A stretch of DNA of 64,000 bases. It comes from Micromonospora sp. WMMD1120 (GTDB taxonomy: Bacteria > Actinomycetota > Actinomycetes > Mycobacteriales > Micromonosporaceae). The position numbers and the translations under genes are program-made. Positions 1 through 8,446 of this stretch are shown piece after piece; position 1 is the first letter of the stretch; each line of letters opens with the position of its first letter. The notes beneath the pieces are model-generated. The model was not told the origin of the DNA. It made no database searches and saw nothing but the letters and a program-made list of their open reading frames with translations. Where the stretch lies: positions 6,358,001 through 6,422,000 of the forward strand of contig NZ_JARUBO010000005.1 in the NCBI RefSeq assembly GCF_029626235.1. Reading direction: 5' to 3'.

Positions 1-1010
1 AGCAGCAGCCCCAGCGCCGCACCCAGAATCCAGGCCACCAGGCCCAGCAGGCTCGCCTCCAGCAGGACCGAGCGGCGGACCTGCCTGCGCGAGGCGCCGA
101 TGGCCCGCAGCAGAGCGAGCTCGCGGGTTCGCTGCGCCACGACGACGGAGAACGCGTTGACGATCAGGAAGACACCGACGAGCACGGCCACCGCGGCGAA
201 GCCGATCAGGAGTGAGGTGATCGTGGTCAGCAGGCCCTTGCTCGAACCTGCCTGGTCCTCGGCGAGCTCCTTGCCGGTACGCACCTCGAAGCCGTCACCG
301 AGAGCAGCGCTCACGTCCTTCTTGAGCGCTGCGGCGTCCGTACCCGGGGCGGGGCTCACGTTCACGGCGCTGTAACCGCCCGCCGTGCCGAGCATCAACT
401 CCTGGGCGACCGGCTCGGTGAAGGACACGGTCTGTTCGCCGGCGACGAAGTCGCGACGGCCGTCGTACGTGGCGACGCCGACGACTGTGAACTCCCGACG
501 CGGCTGGAGGGTCAGGACACCGGCCCTGTCGCCGGGTCGCAGGCCGGTCTTGTCGGCCAGCGCCGCGTTGATGACGATCTCGTCGGGATTCTGTGGCGCG
601 TGGCCCGACTGGAGTTCGGGCGCTCCCCACGCGTCGTTCCAGGCCTGGCCGAAGCGCTGCGACGAACCGCTGGGGACCTTGCCGTCCTTGCCGATCAGCC
701 GGGCGCCCGGCACGCGTACCACGCCCGTGGCGTCGCCGACACCCGCGATGCCCTTCACCCGGGCGACAGTGGCCGCGTCGAGAGGCTTCGGAGCGGCCGT
801 GTCGACCGTGTCGGCGAGCGGCGCCTTCGCGGTCACCTGTAGGCCGACGTCGCCGTAGGCGGTGTCGTAGGCCGACGAGAACGCCTTGCTCAGGGTGGAG
901 TTGAGCGTCAACGCCCCGGAGACGAAGGCCACGCCGAGCACGATGGCCAGCGCGGACAGCACCAGCCGTAGCTTCCTGGCGAGCAGGCTCTTGAGGGTCG
1001 CACGGAACAT
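1..1010 (-). CDS. ABC transporter permease, FtsX/MacB family (partial, cut by left edge)
   Basis: My reading of the minus strand from ATG at 1010 stays open to position 1 (about 336 codons), so only the N-terminal part is present. The protein starts [16 protein letters not shown], followed by a hydrophobic segment (about residues 15-35). A long extracytoplasmic MacB-like periplasmic-core region comes next, then a second membrane helix (about 258-283) leading into the FtsX motif region with ELALLRAIGASRRQV, and a third helix at the window edge. This layout is typical of the MacB/LolC-type permeases that pair with a LolD-like ATPase to export peptides or lipids. The start codon overlaps the stop of the ATPase gene by one base (TGATG), so the two form one operon. 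In this location it may export the peptide product or give self-resistance (inference). The C-terminal membrane helices lie outside the window. Confidence 0.88.
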   Translation of the reverse strand, partial: MFRATLKSLLARKLRLVLSALAIVLGVAFVSGALTLNSTLSKAFSSAYDTAYGDVGLQVTAKAPLADTVDTAAPKPLDAATVARVKGIAGVGDATGVVRVPGARLIGKDGKVPSGSSQRFGQAWNDAWGAPELQSGHAPQNPDEIVINAALADKTGLRPGDRAGVLTLQPRREFTVVGVATYDGRRDFVAGEQTVSFTEPVAQELMLGTAGGYSAVNVSPAPGTDAAALKKDVSAALGDGFEVRTGKELAEDQAGSSKGLLTTITSLLIGFAAVAVLVGVFLIVNAFSVVVAQRTRELALLRAIGASRRQVRRSVLLEASLLGLVAWILGAALGLL

Positions 1011-1816
1011 CAGAGCCTCGCCGACGTCGCGGAGTCGGGACGGTCGAGGTCCTTGAGCGTGTCGAGGACCGTGTCGGCGGTGGGCTTCTCCAGCTCGCTG
1101 ACGATGCGACCGTCGGCGAGAAAGACGACGCGGTGCGCGTAGGTGGCGGCCACCGGGTCGTGGGTGACCATCACGATGGACTGACCGAGGTCGTCCACCG
1201 ACGTGCGCAGGAACTGGAGGACCTCGGCCCCCGCGCGGGAGTCCAGGTTACCGGTGGGCTCGTCCGCGAAGACGATCTCCGGCTTGGAGAGGAGCGCGCG
1301 AGCGCACGCCACGCGCTGCTGCTGGCCGCCGGAGAGCTGGGACGGACGGTGGTTCAGGCGCTCGTTCAGACCGACCGCGTCGACCACCCGATCGAACCAG
1401 GCCGGATCGGGCTGACGGCCGGCGATGGCCAGCGGCAGTTCGATGTTGTCCTTCGCGCTCAACGTCGGAAGGAGGTTGAACTGCTGGAAGATAAAACCGA
1501 TCTTGTCACGGCGCAGGGCGGTCAACTGCTTGTCGTTCATGCCGGTGATCGACGTGTCACCGATGAAGACGTCGCCATCGGTGACCGAGTCGAGGCCGGC
1601 AAGACAGTGCATGAGGGTGCTCTTGCCGGAACCGGACGGGCCCATGATGGCGGTGAACTTCCCGGCCGCGATCTCGAGGTCCACACCACGAAGCGCGGCT
1701 ACCTCCGTCTCCCCGCCGCCATATGTCTTGCGCACTCCTACGGCACGGGCAGCCGTAGCCGCCGGTGACACCGCCTCTGAGACCACAGTAGATCCTTCCA
1801 TCGTTGCCATCGACAT
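1010..1816 (-). CDS. ABC transporter ATP-binding protein, MacB/LolD type
   Basis: About 268 residues, the nucleotide-binding subunit for the overlapping FtsX-type permease. It has Walker A ([10 protein letters not shown]), Q-loop (IFQQFN), the signature LSGGQQQRV, Walker B ending in [11 protein letters not shown], and the switch His in VMVTHDP. The longer open frame up to 2635 reads through without coding character and overlaps the opposite-strand UbiB-like gene, so I start at an ATG near 1816; ATGs at 1810 and 1801 are equally possible because no clear ribosome binding site is visible. Upstream, a gap of about 120 bases separates it from the divergent UbiB-like gene and must hold its promoter. 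The family energises mechanotransmission-type export from the membrane. Assignment to the peptide cluster rests on position only. Confidence 0.9.
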   Translation of the reverse strand: MSMATMEGSTVVSEAVSPAATAARAVGVRKTYGGGETEVAALRGVDLEIAAGKFTAIMGPSGSGKSTLMHCLAGLDSVTDGDVFIGDTSITGMNDKQLTALRRDKIGFIFQQFNLLPTLSAKDNIELPLAIAGRQPDPAWFDRVVDAVGLNERLNHRPSQLSGGQQQRVACARALLSKPEIVFADEPTGNLDSRAGAEVLQFLRTSVDDLGQSIVMVTHDPVAATYAHRVVFLADGRIVSELEKPTADTVLDTLKDLDRPDSATSARL

Positions 1817-1936
1817 CAGGCATACCGGACGCTGCTCCACAGAAGCCCTGGTGATTCGAAATCCTTTATCCGGTCTCGGTCCCGGCGGCCGGTCGGTCGG
1901 ACGCGACCGGCGCGTACCGACATTTTCGATTCTTCG

Positions 1937-3133
1937 TTGCGCGCTGTTCCCGCGGCGGCGGCACGGCTTACCTGGAGCGCAGACCCGGCCAGGTCCGTGC
2001 CCGAGCGGCACGTCGCGTCGCGGAGAGGGACGGTCCGATTGCGCCAGCGCACGCCAACTCCGCGGGTGACCCCTGGACGGGCGCTGCCCACGCCCGCTCT
2101 CCACCGCCTGCTGGTCGCCGAGACCGAGCATCCCGCCTGGGCTGGCCCCGCCTGGTCCACGCCCGGATCCGTCTCGGAACCACCGGTCGCCGTCGGGCCC
2201 CAGGCACAGGTCCACCGTGCCGTCTGGTCGGACGGGCGGGACGTCGCGGTCAAGATCCAACATCCCGGCGCCCGGGCCCGGGTCGGTGAGAACCGCGCCC
2301 GGATGAGCCGGATGGCCGTCCTGCTGCGGATGATGAGCCCGCACACGAGCGCCGAGGCACTGATGGACGAGCTCCAGCAGGCGGCGCTCGCCGAACTCGA
2401 CTTCCGGCAGGAGGCGGCGAACCAGCAGGCGTTCTCCGTGGCGTACCGCGACGACCCGGAGATCTTCGTACCCGAGGTGGTCTACGCGAGCGATCGGCTG
2501 CTGGTCACCTCCTGGGTCGCCGGTGTTCCGCTCGCCGAGGTCATCGACCACGGACCGCGGTCGCTGCGCGACCGCACCGGCAGGATTCTGACCAGCCTGC
2601 AGCTCGACGCGCCCGCGCGGGTCGGTCTGCTGCACGCCGACCCGGCGCGGGACAACCTACGGCTGCTGAACGACGGGCGGCTGGCGGTCCTCGACTTCGG
2701 CGCGGTCGCGCGGTTACCAGCGGGCCTGCCGCCCGAGTTCGGGGAGCTGCTGCGGGCGGCCGTCGACCGCGACGGTCACCGGCTTCGAACGATCCTGGGA
2801 CGCCTCGGCGTCGTCGCGGACGGACCAGGCCCCGATCCGCAGACCCTGCTCACCCTCGCCGAGGCGACGGTGCTGCCCGCCCTGCAACCCGGTTTCCGGT
2901 TCGACAGCGGGTGGCTGCGCCGGCGCGTCGTCGCGCTGATGTTCAACAGACGCAACGTGTCCGTCGTTCGCCACCTACGCATGCCTCCCGGTCATCTCCT
3001 GCTGTCGAGAGCGATCGTGGGGACGGTGGACACCCTCTGCGCGTTGGAGGCGAGCACCGACTACCGCGCGGCCCTGACCCGGTGGCTTCCCGGCTTCGCG
3101 CCCACCGATCCCCGGACCGAGAGGACCGGCTGA
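1937..3133 (+). CDS. UbiB/ABC1-like atypical kinase, degraded
   Basis: The frame encodes up to 398 residues related to the UbiB/ABC1/ADCK family (atypical kinase fold; family roles include quinone and isoprenoid lipid metabolism). Recognisable parts are the ATP-lysine strand DVAVKIQHPG (Lys near 106), the metal motif region HADPARDN (near 232) and LDFGAVARL (near 254). Several hallmarks look damaged: the family's Ala-rich nucleotide loop (usually AAASIGQVH) reads VAVGPQAQVH, the HADPHPGN motif has lost its HPG, and the roughly 50-100 residues upstream do not resemble the family's KxGQ region. The first codon of the frame is TTG at 1937; later GTG starts exist and I cannot choose between them. 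It may be a decaying housekeeping gene at the cluster boundary. It is convergent with hpgT across a hairpin at 3212-3240. Confidence 0.6.
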   Translation: MRAVPAAAARLTWSADPARSVPERHVASRRGTVRLRQRTPTPRVTPGRALPTPALHRLLVAETEHPAWAGPAWSTPGSVSEPPVAVGPQAQVHRAVWSDGRDVAVKIQHPGARARVGENRARMSRMAVLLRMMSPHTSAEALMDELQQAALAELDFRQEAANQQAFSVAYRDDPEIFVPEVVYASDRLLVTSWVAGVPLAEVIDHGPRSLRDRTGRILTSLQLDAPARVGLLHADPARDNLRLLNDGRLAVLDFGAVARLPAGLPPEFGELLRAAVDRDGHRLRTILGRLGVVADGPGPDPQTLLTLAEATVLPALQPGFRFDSGWLRRRVVALMFNRRNVSVVRHLRMPPGHLLLSRAIVGTVDTLCALEASTDYRAALTRWLPGFAPTDPRTERTG

Positions 3134-3211
3134 GCCGGGCCGCCGGGACGGCGCACCCCGCCCCGGAGGGCCGGCTGGTCGCGGCACGCCGAATTGGGCA
3201 GGACGCGAAGA

Positions 3212-3240
3212 GGGTCGCATCGAACGTTTCGATGCGACCC
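3212..3240. terminator. Bidirectional terminator-like hairpin
   Basis: Perfect 13-bp inverted repeat (arms 3212-3224 and 3228-3240) with a 3-base loop, lying between the convergent UbiB-like gene and hpgT. There is no T-tract, as is usual in high-GC actinomycetes. Its centre reads TCGAACGTTTCGA, related to a palindrome seen in two divergent promoter regions (7151 and 50116). Confidence 0.6.
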
Positions 3241-3287
3241 GAGGGCACGCCGGACGCGGTCCGTGGGCCCCGCCCGGCGTGGCCGGC

Positions 3288-4640
3288 TCAGCGGGCGTTG
3301 ACCGCTGTGGCCTCCGCAGCCCGGGTGGGGGACGCCCCACCGACCTGCTCGGCGATCATCGCGACGAGGCGGTCCAGACCGGTCTCGATCGACTCGGGAG
3401 TCAGCGCACTGATCGACAACCGCAGCTCGTTCGTCGGTTCGGGCGACTCGTAGAAGTGCGCCATCGGCGTCCAGATCACCTGGTGCCTCCGCGCCGAGTG
3501 CTCCAGCAACTCGTTACCCACCGGCACCGGCAGGCTCACCACCAGGAAGAAGCCGCCGGACGGGGCGTTGACCCGCACCAGGCCGTCGAGGCCGGCCCGC
3601 GCCAGACGGTCGGTCAGGCCCGAGCGCACGCCGGCAAGGTTGCGGCGGTAGAGGTCACGCTCACGCCGGTTCGCCTCGGCGAGACTGAATCCGCTCTCCA
3701 ACAGGGCGCCGGCGATCAACGCCTGGGTGAAGGGCGCGGTGTTCACAGTCACCATGCTCTTCACCTTCGCCAACTCGTCGGCGAGCAGACCGGACGAGCC
3801 GTCCTCGGCGGCGACCCGTTGGTCGGCGACCACGTAACCCACCCGGGCGCCCGGGAAGACCGTCTTGGCGAACGAGCCGAGGTAGATGACCTGCCGGTCG
3901 TGGTCGAGGGCCTTGAGGGTCGGCGGCCGCGGGCCGCCGTCGTTGAACAGGCCGTACGGGTTGTCCTCGAGCAACAGGATGTCCTCGGACGCCGCGAGGT
4001 CGAGGAGCCGCCGGCGGGCCGGCACGTCGATGGTGAGTCCGGACGGGTTGGCGAAATCCGGCATGACGTAGCAGAGCCTCGGCCGCATTCCCTGCTGCCG
4101 TGCCCGCCGGATCGCGGTGGCAAGCGCGTCCAGCTCGATGCCCTCCGGGCCGCCGGCCACCGGGACCACCGGCATGTCGACCAGTCGGGCCGCGCCGGTG
4201 AAGCCGACGTAGGTCGGACTCACGGCGAGGGCGACGTCGCGCTCGTCACGCCGGAACGCGCGCAGCACCAGCAGCATCGCCTCCTGGCACCCGACGGTGA
4301 CGACCACCGACTCCGGGTCGACGGCGATGCCCTCGTCGGCGCTCAGATGGGCGGCGATCAGCGGGTTGATCAGACCCTTCGTGTTGCCGTACTGGAACAG
4401 CGCCCGCGCCACCTGCGCGGGCGTCATCGAGCGCTCCTCCCGCAGGTAGGTGTGGTAGCGCTGCAGGTACCGGGAGACCGACCCGACGTCGAAGTAGGAC
4501 TCGGTGGGCCGCCCGGCGGCGAAGGAGACCGCCTCCGGGTAGCGACCGGCGATCTCGTTGAGGAAGTTCATCGACTCCAGGACCGGGTCGGCGAGTCCCG
4601 CGAAGAGATCCGCGACCCGCAGGTCCGCCTCGACCGTCAC
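3288..4640 (-). CDS. hpgT: 4-hydroxyphenylglycine aminotransferase (HpgT)
   Basis: A 450-residue PLP-dependent fold-type I aminotransferase of the MocR/AAT-I branch. It catalyses the last step of Hpg formation: transamination of 4-hydroxyphenylglyoxylate (and commonly 3,5-dihydroxyphenylglyoxylate), typically with tyrosine as amino donor, which recycles 4-hydroxyphenylpyruvate to HmaS. Visible motifs are NPSG near the substrate site, LLEDNPYGLF, the PLP lysine at about residue 259 in GSFAKTVFPGARVGY, and SGGFFLVVSLP. The GTG start at 4640 overlaps the hmO stop codon (GTGA), so translation is coupled; the longer frame to 4802 lies inside hmO and is rejected. It is third in the hmaS-hmO-hpgT operon, which supplies Hpg to the NRPS downstream. 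Length and order match the glycopeptide and lipodepsipeptide Hpg cassettes. Confidence 0.93.
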   Translation of the reverse strand: MTVEADLRVADLFAGLADPVLESMNFLNEIAGRYPEAVSFAAGRPTESYFDVGSVSRYLQRYHTYLREERSMTPAQVARALFQYGNTKGLINPLIAAHLSADEGIAVDPESVVVTVGCQEAMLLVLRAFRRDERDVALAVSPTYVGFTGAARLVDMPVVPVAGGPEGIELDALATAIRRARQQGMRPRLCYVMPDFANPSGLTIDVPARRRLLDLAASEDILLLEDNPYGLFNDGGPRPPTLKALDHDRQVIYLGSFAKTVFPGARVGYVVADQRVAAEDGSSGLLADELAKVKSMVTVNTAPFTQALIAGALLESGFSLAEANRRERDLYRRNLAGVRSGLTDRLARAGLDGLVRVNAPSGGFFLVVSLPVPVGNELLEHSARRHQVIWTPMAHFYESPEPTNELRLSISALTPESIETGLDRLVAMIAEQVGGASPTRAAEATAVNAR

Positions 4641-5854
4641 CGCCCACCTCCCGGTCTCGCCGCGGCCGCCAGCGTCCGCAGCTGTCGAATCGACGACGGG
4701 TCGGCACAACCGGCCAGCGCCATCGCGTTGTCGAACTCGTCGCGCAGCAGGCTCAGCACGTGCGTGACACCGGACTCCCCACCCAGGGCCAGGCCCCAGC
4801 ACACCGGACGGCCGAGCAGCACGCCGTGCGCGCCCAGCGCCAGAGCCTTGAGGACGTCGTTGCCCGATCGGATGCCGCCGTCGATCAGCACCTGGGCGCT
4901 GTCGTCGAGCGCGTCCACGATAGCGGGTAACACCTCGATACTGGCGGGAGCGCCATCGAGCTGACGCCCGCCGTGGTTGGACACCACGATCGCGGCGGCG
5001 CCCACGTGCGCGGCCTGCCGGGCGTCCTGCACGTCGAGCACGCCCTTCACCACCAGTGGCAGGCGGGTGCTCCCCGCCAGCCGGGCGAGGTCGGCCCAGG
5101 AGAATGACGGGTCGAACGCGGCGGCGGTGTGCGCGGAGATCGACGACGCGCCGGCGGTCAGGTTGGTGGGCGCCTGCTGATCGAAGTGCGCGGCGCGGAC
5201 GCCGGCCGGCAGGGTGAACCCCCGACGCAGGTCCCGCACGCGTCGACCCATCGCCGGCATGTCCACGCTGACCACCAGGGCTTCACAACCCACGGCCTCG
5301 GCCCGGCGCAGCAGGTCCGTCATCCGGTCGCGGTCCTTGAGCCAGTACAGCTGCAACCAGAGGGAGCCTCCGCAGGCCGCCAGGTCCTCCAGCGGCGTGC
5401 TGCTGAGCAGGCTGACCACGTAGGGCACGCCGGCGACCGCCGCCGCGCGGGCCACGGCCAGCTCGCCGTGCGGATGGAAGAGCTTCTGGTACGCGATCGG
5501 CGCCACGGCCACCGGCATCCGGGCGTCCGCGTCCACCAGCCGGCAGTCCAACGAGCGCTCGCGCACGCCGGCAAGCACGCGTGGCACGACGGCGAGCGCG
5601 TCGAGGGCCGTCCGATTGGCCCTCAGGGTCACCTCCTGGCCGCTGCCACCGGCCAGGTAGTCCCAGACGTCGGCCGGCGTCCGGAGCATCGCCTCCGCCT
5701 CGGCCTGCGCCACCGACACGATCGAGCTGAGATCCGCCGGCCCGGCAGTGCGACCCCCGCGGTCCGTCGGCTCGTCCGGTTGACCCACCGAGCGGGGACC
5801 GGCACCGCCGGATGCGGCGGTGCCGGGCTCCGGGATCGGGTAGAGCTTCGTCAC
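4637..5854 (-). CDS. hmO: 4-hydroxymandelate oxidase (HmO)
   Basis: 405 residues, FMN-dependent alpha-hydroxy-acid oxidase family (glycolate/lactate oxidase fold). It oxidises L-4-hydroxymandelate to 4-hydroxyphenylglyoxylate. Family motifs are the FMN-contacting lysine in PLVVKGVLDVQDA, the catalytic His and substrate Arg in SNHGGRQLDG (near residue 290) and the phosphate-binding IDGGIRSGNDV. The N-terminal ~40 residues are an extra low-complexity Pro/Gly-rich extension before the conserved SSIVSVAQAEAEA. The start is GTG at 5854, overlapping the hmaS stop (GTGA); the 3' end overlaps the hpgT start in the same way. Placement between HmaS and HpgT makes the function firm even though close paralogues act on other hydroxy acids. 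Confidence 0.93.
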   Translation of the reverse strand: MTKLYPIPEPGTAASGGAGPRSVGQPDEPTDRGGRTAGPADLSSIVSVAQAEAEAMLRTPADVWDYLAGGSGQEVTLRANRTALDALAVVPRVLAGVRERSLDCRLVDADARMPVAVAPIAYQKLFHPHGELAVARAAAVAGVPYVVSLLSSTPLEDLAACGGSLWLQLYWLKDRDRMTDLLRRAEAVGCEALVVSVDMPAMGRRVRDLRRGFTLPAGVRAAHFDQQAPTNLTAGASSISAHTAAAFDPSFSWADLARLAGSTRLPLVVKGVLDVQDARQAAHVGAAAIVVSNHGGRQLDGAPASIEVLPAIVDALDDSAQVLIDGGIRSGNDVLKALALGAHGVLLGRPVCWGLALGGESGVTHVLSLLRDEFDNAMALAGCADPSSIRQLRTLAAAARPGGGR

Positions 5855-6936
5855 TGGTGCTCCTGCTTGCTCCGCTGCAACTCGACAGCCTCGTAGAGCG
5901 CCTTGATGTTGCCACTGCCGAAGGTGCGCGCCCCGGCCCGCTCGATGATCTCCATGAAGAAGGTGTTCTTCGGGTGGGTCGAACGGGCGAAGATCTGGTA
6001 GAGCTGGCCGTCGTGGTCCTCGTCGACCAACAGGTTCAGCTCGCGCAACTCCCCCACCTCGTGACGGGTCAGCTCGAGGCGCTGCGCCAGCAGGTCGTAG
6101 TACGTGCCCGGAGTCACGAGGAACTCGACCCCCCGCTCCGCGAGGGTCCCCACCGATCGCACGATGTCGTCGGTGGTGAGCGCGACATGCTGCACCCCGG
6201 CGCCACCGTGGTTCTTGATGAACTGGTCGATCTGACCGGGGTCGCAGGTGACGTCGGGCTCGATCAGGGTCAGGGTGACCGCGCCGGAGCGGCTCTGCAC
6301 GACCTTGGAGAGCATCGCCTGGCTCCCCACCACGATGCGCTCCTCGAAGATGTTCGCGAAGTCCAGCACCGAGACGTAGAAGTCCACGGTCGGTTCGAGC
6401 TGGCCCGACTCCAGGCAGACCGCGAAGTGGTCGATCTCGCGCAACCCGACGCTGGCCTGTTCGGTCACCCGTGCGGACGCCTCGAAGCCCGGCGGAAGAC
6501 TCGCGGAGCCGTCACGGTACTCGACGAAGGTGTGCACCACGTCACCGAAGCCGGCGATCGCCGCCGTCACCCGGCCGTCGTGTTCGGTCGGACCGCTGAT
6601 CGGGCGGGCGCCGCGACGCACCGCCTCGGCGAACGCGGCGGCGGCGTCACCGGTGCGCAGCGCGATGTCGGCCACGCCGTCCCCGTGCTGTTCCAGGTAG
6701 GCCGCGCCAGGGTGGTCACGGATCAGCGGCTCGGTGAAGACCATCCGGATCCCGTTGGAGATCAGCGCGATCGACGTCGCGTCACCCGTGCCGCCGGGCT
6801 GCTCCCCCGTGCGCACGAGATCCAACCCGTACCGCTGCCCGAAGTCGGCGGCCGTAGCCGCCACGTCACGCACGTAGAACCGGATGTGGTCCACGCTCAG
6901 CTGGTCGAACGTCGATTCCTGTCGTCCGGCAGTCAC
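5851..6936 (-). CDS. hmaS: 4-hydroxymandelate synthase (HmaS)
   Basis: 361 residues, Fe(II) dioxygenase of the 4-hydroxyphenylpyruvate dioxygenase (HPPD) superfamily with two vicinal-oxygen-chelate halves. HmaS hydroxylates the benzylic carbon of 4-hydroxyphenylpyruvate to give L-4-hydroxymandelate, the first committed step to Hpg. Likely iron ligands are His in IDHFAVCLES, His in VQHVALTTDDI and Glu in FMEIIERAG. HPPD and HmaS differ at a few active-site residues that I cannot score by eye; the assignment to HmaS rests on the adjoining hmO and hpgT. I chose the GTG start at 6936 because GGAGAAAGGCAAGG lies just upstream and the protein then begins like HmaS proteins; the frame extends to 7299 but that part looks non-coding. 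First gene of the Hpg operon, read from the divergent promoter region with the membrane-protein gene. Confidence 0.92.
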   Translation of the reverse strand: MTAGRQESTFDQLSVDHIRFYVRDVAATAADFGQRYGLDLVRTGEQPGGTGDATSIALISNGIRMVFTEPLIRDHPGAAYLEQHGDGVADIALRTGDAAAAFAEAVRRGARPISGPTEHDGRVTAAIAGFGDVVHTFVEYRDGSASLPPGFEASARVTEQASVGLREIDHFAVCLESGQLEPTVDFYVSVLDFANIFEERIVVGSQAMLSKVVQSRSGAVTLTLIEPDVTCDPGQIDQFIKNHGGAGVQHVALTTDDIVRSVGTLAERGVEFLVTPGTYYDLLAQRLELTRHEVGELRELNLLVDEDHDGQLYQIFARSTHPKNTFFMEIIERAGARTFGSGNIKALYEAVELQRSKQEHQ

Positions 6937-7258
6937 ATTCCTTGCCTTTCTCCTGTCGATACGTCGTACGCCAGAACTGGGGCCGCCGACGCTGGGAAAA
7001 GAACTGGCAATTGCGGAGACGGTGGCTGATTGGTCCGGCGAGGAGGACGGACTCGAATCGCTGGAAGGCGAGTGCTGAGGCGAACGGGCGGTCACCTTCA
7101 CCTCCGCCAGCGGCAGCCTAGGGAGATGCGGGTACGGGCAGCTCACCAGATCGAAAATTTCGAGCCGACACACCCCTGGTTGGGACCGGCGACGAGCATT
7201 ACGGCGAAATGACATCCGCGATCCGGCGCGACCGGGTGGCGCACGATCGAGGAGCGAT
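6937..7258. promoter_or_regulatory. Divergent intergenic region (hmaS / transporter operon)
   Basis: About 320 bases between the GTG of hmaS (minus) and the ATG of the membrane-protein gene (plus). Both operons must be promoted from here. Open frames crossing it lack coding character. It contains the near-palindrome TCGAAAATTTCGA at 7151-7163, which recurs with one difference in the other divergent promoter region of the cluster. I could not assign -10/-35 boxes with confidence. Confidence 0.6.
7151..7163. promoter_or_regulatory. Candidate operator palindrome TCGAAAATTTCGA
   Basis: AT-rich inverted repeat (TCGAA/TTCGA arms) in otherwise GC-rich DNA, about 95 bases upstream of the membrane-protein start and about 215 upstream of hmaS. 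It matches 12 of 13 bases of TCGAACATTTCGA at 50116-50128. The regulator is unknown. Confidence 0.35.
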
Positions 7259-8446
7259 ATGCGCAGGCGAAAAACGCCGACGCGCGGCGCCGGAATCATC
7301 CCCGGCCCGTTGGACTGGCGGCGACGGTGGCCCGACTGGGCCGGCTACGCGGCGAGCGGTTGGGCCGTGGCACACGGCGGTGCCGTGCTGGCCGGGATCG
7401 GCCGGGGTAACCGTTACCGGGGCGTCCCCGGCGGTAGGTGGGTGGCGGGCGGCGTGTTGGCGGCCTCGGCGGTCGCGGCCGCCGCGTCGGTGCGACCGTG
7501 GGGTCGCAGGATGCCGTCCCCGGCGGTCTCGACCGGCATGTGGGGCTCCACCGCCGTCACCGGGGCGGGCAGCGCCTTCCTGCTGCTCTACCTGCTCGAA
7601 CTGGCGGTCAAGGGCACCGTGACCGACCGCGACCGCAACACCGACTGGCCGGGATTCGCCGACCGGCTCAGCTGGACGGCCGGGGCCGCGCTCTTCACCG
7701 GGGCGTCGATCGCGTGGCGCCGGCGCACCCGGGACGTGTGTGTCTACTGCGGCAAGGACCACCCCGACGGCGACGTCGCCGGGGTGGAGTATCCGACACC
7801 CGAGCCGCCCAAGCCCTGGGTGCGCTACCTCGCCTACGCCGGCTGCGCCGGACTGACGCCGTACGCCGTGATGCACCTGCTGGTGGCGAACGGCCGACAG
7901 CCGTTCGGCCTGAAACGCGAGGACATCATCGAGGGTGGGGCGGGCGGGGCCTGGTTGGAGATGCACGGCATCCCGTGGGTGGACATCGCGGCGGGACTGG
8001 GCGGATTCCTCCTGCTCGGGCTCACCCACCCCTGGGGCGAGCGCTTCCCGGGCTGGACGATGCCGCTGGCCGGGCACCGCGTGCCGCGCTTCCTCCCACT
8101 GATCCCCGCCTGGGTGACCGGACCGACGTTGGCCATCTACGGCATCGTCGGCGGCAGCTTCACCGCGCTGGCGGCGGCCGGCCTGGCCCGCGGTGACTGG
8201 GAGGCCGACCGGCTCCGCCTGGCCGGTGTGGCGATGACGGCGTTCGGCACGTTCGGAACGGCGCTGACCGTCGCCGCCTGGTCGTACCAGCAGCGCACCC
8301 GCCCGCACTGCGTCCTGGCCCCGGCCGTGGTCGATCAGGTCACGGCGCCACCGGTCAGGGTCGAACGCTTTCGATTCTTGAACGTAGGAGTCAGGACCCT
8401 CCGGGCCCTGCTCAAAATGGCCGCGACGAGACATCGGGCCAGGTGA
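7259..8446 (+). CDS. Polytopic membrane protein of unknown function
   Basis: 395 residues with about eight hydrophobic segments (for example YAASGWAVAHGGAVLAGI near 30-47, a segment around AFLLLYLLELAV, and the last around residues 325-345). Between the fourth and fifth segments is a hydrophilic loop with CVYCGKDHPDGD, a CxxC pair that could bind a metal. I do not recognise a characterised family. The ATG at 7259 has a good GAGGAG ribosome binding site. Its stop overlaps the GTG start of the DrrA-like ATPase (GTGA), so it is the first gene of a three-gene transporter operon, divergent from the Hpg genes. Context suggests a role in export or self-protection, perhaps as an accessory to the DrrAB-like pump; nothing in the sequence shows a reaction. 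Confidence 0.85.
   Translation: MRRRKTPTRGAGIIPGPLDWRRRWPDWAGYAASGWAVAHGGAVLAGIGRGNRYRGVPGGRWVAGGVLAASAVAAAASVRPWGRRMPSPAVSTGMWGSTAVTGAGSAFLLLYLLELAVKGTVTDRDRNTDWPGFADRLSWTAGAALFTGASIAWRRRTRDVCVYCGKDHPDGDVAGVEYPTPEPPKPWVRYLAYAGCAGLTPYAVMHLLVANGRQPFGLKREDIIEGGAGGAWLEMHGIPWVDIAAGLGGFLLLGLTHPWGERFPGWTMPLAGHRVPRFLPLIPAWVTGPTLAIYGIVGGSFTALAAAGLARGDWEADRLRLAGVAMTAFGTFGTALTVAAWSYQQRTRPHCVLAPAVVDQVTAPPVRVERFRFLNVGVRTLRALLKMAATRHRAR

Noticed and set aside
295..630. 111-residue minus frame at the left edge
   Set aside because: Shadow of the FtsX-type permease, which reads in another minus frame from 1010.
1817..2635. N-terminal extension of the MacB-type ATPase frame
   Set aside because: No family resemblance, overlaps the opposite-strand UbiB-like gene, and the ATPase domain begins cleanly near 1816.
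6937..7299. N-terminal extension of HmaS
   Set aside because: HmaS-type proteins start near the GTG at 6936, which has a good ribosome binding site; the extension covers the divergent promoter.
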